Assembly (NCBI GenBank): GCA_030830285.1
Contig: JAURNF010000110.1
Coordinates: 1-10,515 of the forward strand
Source of the DNA: Candidatus Kapaibacterium sp.
GTDB lineage: Bacteria; Bacteroidota; Ignavibacteria; Kapaibacteriales; Kapaibacteriaceae
Length of the DNA stretch: 10,515 bases
Direction: 5' to 3'
Of this stretch, positions 7,903 through 10,515 are shown piece by piece; the first letter of the stretch is position 1, and each line of letters opens with the position of its first letter. The notes beneath the pieces are model-generated. The model did no database searches and was not told where the DNA came from. It was given only the letters and a program-made list of their open reading frames with translations. A program made the translations under genes and the position numbers.

Positions 7903-9282
7903 TTACATCACCACAAGCACAAACGACCATGCATGCGAGCCCGATGTAACCCGCAAGGTATATCTGCCGGGCGCTAGGGACGAGTTGTTGGCTGCCATTG
8001 GCACCTGCGTGGTCATGTTCCCACCGTCGTCTGTCTGGCCTCTGCCCGCTGCGCTGCGCTCTCCCGACAGGCTAACTAATTCCCACGAGACGTCGCACGC
8101 GCTGCAGCCCGCAAGCTGCACAGTGAATGTCCCATTGGTTGGATTGGGATAGATAGGATCTGCGTTGTTATTGATCGCTACGTCAACAACACTCGTCATT
8201 AAGCCTCGCAGATCGATTGCGAAGAGTGTTGCATTTCCCGTACAAAACAGGAACCTGCCATCCCTAGACGTGATCGCTTGCTCACTTCCCCATCCAGTAG
8301 CCTGGGCGATTGGTCTTGTGTAGTAACCTTCAACTTTAGAACCAATCTTATAAATCCATGTTCCAAGACCGTACTGCTGATCTTGCTTCCGACAGATGAC
8401 GTGACTTTCATCGACAAAGTCATAGTTCCCACCACCATCCGATTCCGTGAATGCCGTTGCCCAGATCTTTTCCATCGATGGAAGACGATAGACATCGAGA
8501 AACCACATGTAGGTATGCGTCAGGATAGCAACAAGATTGCCATGCGCGCGTGACTGAAGACCAAAGCCACCTTTGCCAAGATTTGTGTCCACCTCCATGC
8601 TCTGATTCTTGTAGTCAAAGAGGCGGAATTCAAACTCACTATTTGCTAGTCCAGTACATCCGGCAACACGCGAACCGTTGAGCGCAAAGAAATATGACGA
8701 TCCATTTCGCGATGTGCCTTGGTCACTTAAGTCAAGCGCATCTTGTATGTCGTAGACACTATTTGTTCCTGTCGCAAGGTATCTTCCATCAGGCGATATT
8801 TTCGTCCACAGATATCCAGACGGCACCGAATCAACAACAATGCGCTTGCTCGGATATTCAATCACCTGCCCTTTGGCTCTATCAACATAGCCTTTCGCTG
8901 CGCTGTCTTGCACATAGACATAGATCCGCGTTCCGTCAGCGCTGACATCCAATCCATGAATACGCTTATGCGCAAGGAGGATCGTATCCTTGAGCACTCC
9001 CGTTTCGGCGTCATACAAGGCAATCAGTCCGGATTCTGATCCTGAATACAATGTGTTGGTTGCAGGCGCATATCCTAGGCCGTTGACCTGAAAGTTGAAT
9101 GGATAGACCTGTTCTCGTGCATTCACCACCCACAGTGTATCATTATACATGGGGATCTCTTGTCCCATCGCGGGAAGTGCGAGGGCTACAACAAGCACAG
9201 CTACGAGGCAGGTGATACAACGAATGCTCTTCACTCTTGGTGCATGATACCAGCGCGCAACCTCCGCTTCGTACACAGCCAT
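7903..9282 (-). CDS. Secreted beta-propeller-like protein with T9SS sorting domain (459 aa)
   Basis: The start at 9282 is chosen because GGAGGT lies 4 nt upstream (9287-9292), the same arrangement as the next gene; in-frame ATGs at 9294 and 9315 lack this. The N-terminus has a long polar n-region, then the hydrophobic stretch CLVAVLVVALALPAMG, with cleavage predicted near residue 40. Residues about 55-350 carry propeller-like strands ('DVSADGTRIYVYV', 'ISPDGRYLATG', 'TSRDGRFLFCTG'). Residues 374-459 form a type A sorting domain (IYPNPTNGTF, then LAPGRYTLRV). It shares EYPSKRI plus a following DS with the 507-aa neighbour, which supports duplication from one ancestor. Parts of this gene are more AT-rich than its neighbours; one sampled 60-base line (8341-8400) is 43% GC against 58% in the next gene (6961-7020). 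The last residues (FVLVVM) lack the basic end usual in sorting domains. It is probably the first gene of the cluster. Confidence 0.9.
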   Translation of the reverse strand: MAVYEAEVARWYHAPRVKSIRCITCLVAVLVVALALPAMGQEIPMYNDTLWVVNAREQVYPFNFQVNGLGYAPATNTLYSGSESGLIALYDAETGVLKDTILLAHKRIHGLDVSADGTRIYVYVQDSAAKGYVDRAKGQVIEYPSKRIVVDSVPSGYLWTKISPDGRYLATGTNSVYDIQDALDLSDQGTSRNGSSYFFALNGSRVAGCTGLANSEFEFRLFDYKNQSMEVDTNLGKGGFGLQSRAHGNLVAILTHTYMWFLDVYRLPSMEKIWATAFTESDGGGNYDFVDESHVICRKQDQQYGLGTWIYKIGSKVEGYYTRPIAQATGWGSEQAITSRDGRFLFCTGNATLFAIDLRGLMTSVVDVAINNNADPIYPNPTNGTFTVQLAGCSACDVSWELVSLSGERSAAGRGQTDDGGNMTTQVPMAANNSSLAPGRYTLRVTSGSHAWSFVLVVM

Positions 9283-9362
9283 ACATACCTCCATGTAAAC
9301 TAATATGATGAGCAATGATCGAGAGCAACGACTTCAATATCAGCGAACGATAACATCCACAG

Positions 9363-9393
9363 CCAAAATAGTTCGTTGCGTGCGGGATTGCAA
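9363..9393 (-). promoter_or_regulatory. Candidate Bacteroidota-type promoter for the propeller-gene cluster
   Basis: On the minus strand a TTG (9391-9393) is followed after 20 nt by TATTTTGG (9363-9370). This approximates the Bacteroidota pattern of a -33 TTG and a -7 TAnnTTTG with one mismatch in the -7 box. It would start transcription about 70-75 nt before the ATG at 9282, leaving room for the GGAGGT site. It is the best match I noticed in the upstream gap (9283-9407), but short motifs like this arise by chance. Confidence 0.25.
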
Positions 9394-9407
9394 CAGGAAT
9401 GTGCGCG

Positions 9408-9901
9408 TTATGTCGCGGCTAGACCTTTAGGTTGTTCTTCTGAAAGCATATTCTTCATTCTGCGCTGATTCACACCCAAACTCCCTGTATCGAATCGCGT
9501 TGTGTTACTCCTCACCACTTCTGGTCGCATACCTGCCTCAAGTGCGATGGTTGCACATGTGTGACGTGTGACGTGTGACGTGTGACGTGTGATGTAAGGT
9601 GCTGCCACGTAGGCCCAAGGATCTCGATACGCTTGGCTCCTTTGTACCGAATTACGCAGACCTGTTCACACAGCTGCGCTAGCTTTCCGAGTTCCATAAG
9701 GTACTGGTTCATGCGCTGAGAGCCGAATTTGGGCAGCCCATCGTTGTGATGGTGCCTCGTGATGATTTCTGCTGCCTTAGTGACAAGATGTACTCGTGGC
9801 CTTGTTTCTGGATTTAGCCATGCGTAGTTGCCAGACCGAACCACGGATGTCATCCAAAATTCAAGCTTTGAACGTTGCTGAATCGAGCCCCTGTGTAACA
9901 A
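9408..9901 (-). pseudogene. Decayed Bacteroidota-type tyrosine recombinase/integrase
   Basis: Two overlapping minus-strand frames together encode the C-terminal half of a Bacteroidota phage-integrase-type recombinase. The first (9901 to about 9560) includes NPETRPRVHLVTKAAEII and then SQRMNQYLMELGKLAQL, RYKGAKRIE and the start of the R-box LTSHVTRHT. The second (about 9592 to 9408) continues HVTRHTCATIALEAGMRPEVV and ends VNQRRMKNMLSEEQ. The HxxR active-site motif is thus visible, but the frame changes inside a 7-bp repeat. The first catalytic Arg region, the LGH/TGH box and a clear in-frame catalytic Tyr are not seen; an 'IRYREFG' reading in a third frame near 9495 may be a trace of the Tyr region. 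The apparent start at 9901 is a TTG without support, so the 5' part is lost or unrecognisable. It could originally have mobilised the surrounding element. Confidence 0.7.
9558..9592. repeat. Heptanucleotide tandem repeat, five copies
   Basis: Five consecutive 7-bp units are present: TGTGTGA once (9558-9564) and CGTGTGA four times (9565-9592) on the plus strand. On the minus strand they read TCACACG four times and TCACACA once and encode the conserved HVTRHT box of the recombinase. Because 7 is not a multiple of 3, each gain or loss of a unit changes the downstream frame. Confidence 0.95.
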
Positions 9902-10008
9902 GCGAACAGGAATAGGCCGTGTCCTGAGTCTCGTCGAGGATGCGCATGTACGAAGCGCTCTATAGCGGCAAAAAATGCTGCCCTATGAGAACATATAGGA
10001 GATAGATT

Positions 10009-10039
10009 CGTCAGGAATACCGTCAGGAATACCGTCAGG
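10009..10039 (+). repeat. 12-bp direct repeat, two and a half copies
   Basis: CGTCAGGAATAC occurs at 10009-10020 and 10021-10032, followed by the partial copy CGTCAGG at 10033-10039. It lies between the recombinase remnant and the tRNA-like 3' end. Short direct repeats beside an att core are often recombinase or excisionase binding sites, but that role is only a suggestion here. Confidence 0.85.
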
Positions 10040-10094
10040 ACCTATTGCACGGTCCGCTCTAACATGTTGCTATACATATGGTTACACATTGATA

Positions 10095-10114
10095 TTCGAA
10101 TCCCTACGGGTCCG
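10095..10114 (+). other. Possible tRNA 3'-end fragment / attachment-site core
   Basis: TTCGAATCCC then TACGGGTCCG has the form of a tRNA 3' end: T-loop TTCGAAT, 3' T-stem CCCTA, acceptor 3' strand CGGGTCC and discriminator G. The 5' T-stem it would need (TAGGG) is absent; the actual bases before it (TGATA) do not pair, and I found no cloverleaf upstream. An intrinsic terminator follows 18 nt later, as expected after a tRNA gene. This is what remains on one side when an integrative element recombines into a tRNA 3' end. CCA is not encoded, which is normal in several of the candidate phyla. Chance resemblance remains possible. Confidence 0.4.
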
Positions 10115-10132
10115 CACAAACACTCATGCTAC

Positions 10133-10163
10133 AACGACCGCTTCGGCGGTCGTTTTTCGTTTT
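10133..10163 (+). terminator. Intrinsic terminator (plus strand)
   Basis: AACGACCGC (10133-10141), the tetraloop TTCG (10142-10145) and GCGGTCGTT (10146-10154) form a perfect 9-bp stem, followed by a T-rich tail running to TTTTCGTTTT. It works only in the plus direction. No plus-strand protein gene precedes it in the window, so it most likely belonged to the tRNA whose 3' end appears at 10095-10114. Confidence 0.85.
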
Positions 10164-10175
10164 AACACACGCCGA

Positions 10176-10236
10176 TCACGCAAACCCGAGCGTCATCCCC
10201 CGAGCACAGCGAAGGGGGACCTCTTCACGCAAACCC
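10176..10236. repeat. REP-like palindrome flanked by 12-bp direct repeats
   Basis: TCACGCAAACCC occurs at 10176-10187 and again at 10225-10236. Between them lies a palindromic unit, CGTCATCCCCCGAG...GAAGGGGGACCTC (10191-10223), whose arms CCCCC (10197-10201) and GGGGG (10214-10218) pair around AGCACAGCGAA-type sequence. This pattern resembles the dispersed CGTCATCC...GAGCGAAGCGAAGG palindromes common between genes in many bacteria. The flanking direct repeat could be a duplication made on insertion. Confidence 0.6.
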
Positions 10237-10253
10237 ATGACTGAAGTCATGGG
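10234..10253. repeat. Perfect palindrome CCCATGACT/AGTCATGGG
   Basis: CCCATGACT (10234-10242) and AGTCATGGG (10245-10253) are exact inverted copies with only GA between them. No T-run follows on either strand. It lies just past the stop of the SDR gene on the minus strand and could stabilise or end that transcript, or be a dispersed REP-like unit. Confidence 0.7.
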
Positions 10254-10264
10254 CTGCGATCGTC

Positions 10265-10515
10265 TCACGGCATACTCACCATCTCTGCGTTCGTGATTAT
10301 CCGCACGCCTGGCCGCGGGTTGTGCATGGCGTCGATCATTGCGTGCGCAACTTGGTGATCGTGCACACCGCGCCATGCGTTGGGAATGAGTGGACCAAGC
10401 GCGGTAAAGAACCATTCGAGCGCAACTTCCTTCGGACGCGATGGTGTTCGTTTGCCGAGGAGCAATGATGGACGGAGAATGGTAACGGATGGATAGCCAA
10501 GCGTTGCGAGCTCGC
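10265..10515 (-). CDS. NAD(P)-binding SDR/epimerase-like protein, C-terminal part (partial)
   Basis: The last 82 codons of a gene entering from the right are present; the Rossmann GxxGxxG segment and active site lie outside the window. The visible part reads ELATLGYPSVTILRPSLLLG, then RPKE, a hydrophobic PLIPNAWRG stretch, HDHQVAHAMIDAM and PGVRIITNAEM. The order 'G(Y/F)PSVTILRPSLLLG, then valine-alanine-AMI helix, then PGVRI' matches the C-terminal half of atypical short-chain dehydrogenases of the YbjT / HTATIP2-like NAD(P)H-binding group, as I recognise them. Substrate and reaction cannot be told from this part; these proteins often act as redox sensors or reductases in the cytoplasm. Translation starts beyond the window; a TTG inside it at 10465 is not the start because the family motif extends upstream of it. 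Confidence 0.75.
   Translation of the reverse strand, partial: ELATLGYPSVTILRPSLLLGKRTPSRPKEVALEWFFTALGPLIPNAWRGVHDHQVAHAMIDAMHNPRPGVRIITNAEMVSMP

Larger units (their letters stand above)
9902..10264. other. Gene-free region with element-border debris
   Basis: No gene is recognisable in these 363 nt. The stretch holds, from left to right, about 100 nt with no visible structure, the 12-bp tandem repeat (10009-10039), the tRNA-like 3' end (10095-10114), a plus-strand intrinsic terminator (10133-10163), and two palindromes with a flanking 12-bp direct repeat (10176-10253). Short open frames here are not supported by codon usage or start signals. Confidence 0.6.

Noticed and set aside
9300..9328. 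Sigma-70-like TTGCTC ... TATTAG with 17-nt spacing on the minus strand
   Set aside because: Transcription would start at or inside the GGAGGT ribosome-binding site of the 459-aa gene, so it cannot sensibly drive that gene.
9558..10039. CRISPR-like array from the two sets of direct repeats
   Set aside because: The units are 7 and 12 bp and directly abutting, with no spacers and no cas genes; they are simple tandem repeats.
10036..10114. Complete tRNA gene ending at the TTCGAAT segment
   Set aside because: GGACC near 10038 could pair partly with the acceptor strand, but there is no D-arm, anticodon arm or T-stem 5' strand between, so only a 3' fragment is supported.
10176..10465. Short minus-strand frame of 79 codons overlapping the SDR fragment
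   Set aside because: It is in a different frame from the clearly recognisable SDR C-terminus and runs into palindromic non-coding sequence.

Overview
The window looks like accessory DNA from a moderately GC-rich member of the Bacteroidota/Chlorobiota/Kapabacteria/Ignavibacteria side of the tree. The main evidence is three consecutive minus-strand genes whose products each have an N-terminal signal peptide and a C-terminal type IX secretion (Por/T9SS type A) sorting domain with a (Y/H)PNP motif and a final DLP.G.Y-like or LAPGRY-like turn. GC visibly above 50% in most genes suggests a Kapabacteria- or Ignavibacteria-like genome rather than a low-GC Bacteroides. That placement is inference; no marker gene is present.

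Layout from high to low coordinates, the direction in which most of the window is transcribed. At 10265-10515 lies the C-terminal part of an atypical NAD(P)-binding SDR/epimerase-like gene. Downstream of its stop are REP-like palindromes flanked by a 12-bp direct repeat, then a strong plus-strand intrinsic terminator (10133-10163) just after a sequence resembling the 3' end of a tRNA (10095-10114). Next comes a decayed Bacteroidota-type tyrosine recombinase (about 9408-9901). Its conserved HxxR active-site box lies inside a 7-bp tandem repeat; the five copies now present put the two halves of the gene in different frames. The tRNA-like end, terminator and recombinase remnant together look like the scar of an integrative element.

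The core is 357-9282: a 459-aa secreted beta-propeller-like protein, a 507-aa paralogue, and a 1949-aa secreted protein whose start codon overlaps the stop of the 507-aa gene (ATGA). The two smaller genes share an almost identical ribosome-binding-site arrangement (GGAGGT, 4 nt, ATG) and a shared EYPSKRI motif. They probably arose by duplication, although the 459-aa gene is locally more AT-rich. All three products are predicted to be exported by Sec and then carried across or onto the outer membrane by T9SS. A shared cell-surface role is plausible but unproven.

Beyond the big gene (123-268) is an orphan piece of another sorting tail with no gene body. It is cut at exactly the point where an IS3-family element (1-122, with the start of orfA) begins. 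So the cluster is bordered on one side by an IS insertion into a cargo-gene remnant and on the other by integrase and att-like debris. I found no defence system, CRISPR array, rRNA or complete tRNA.
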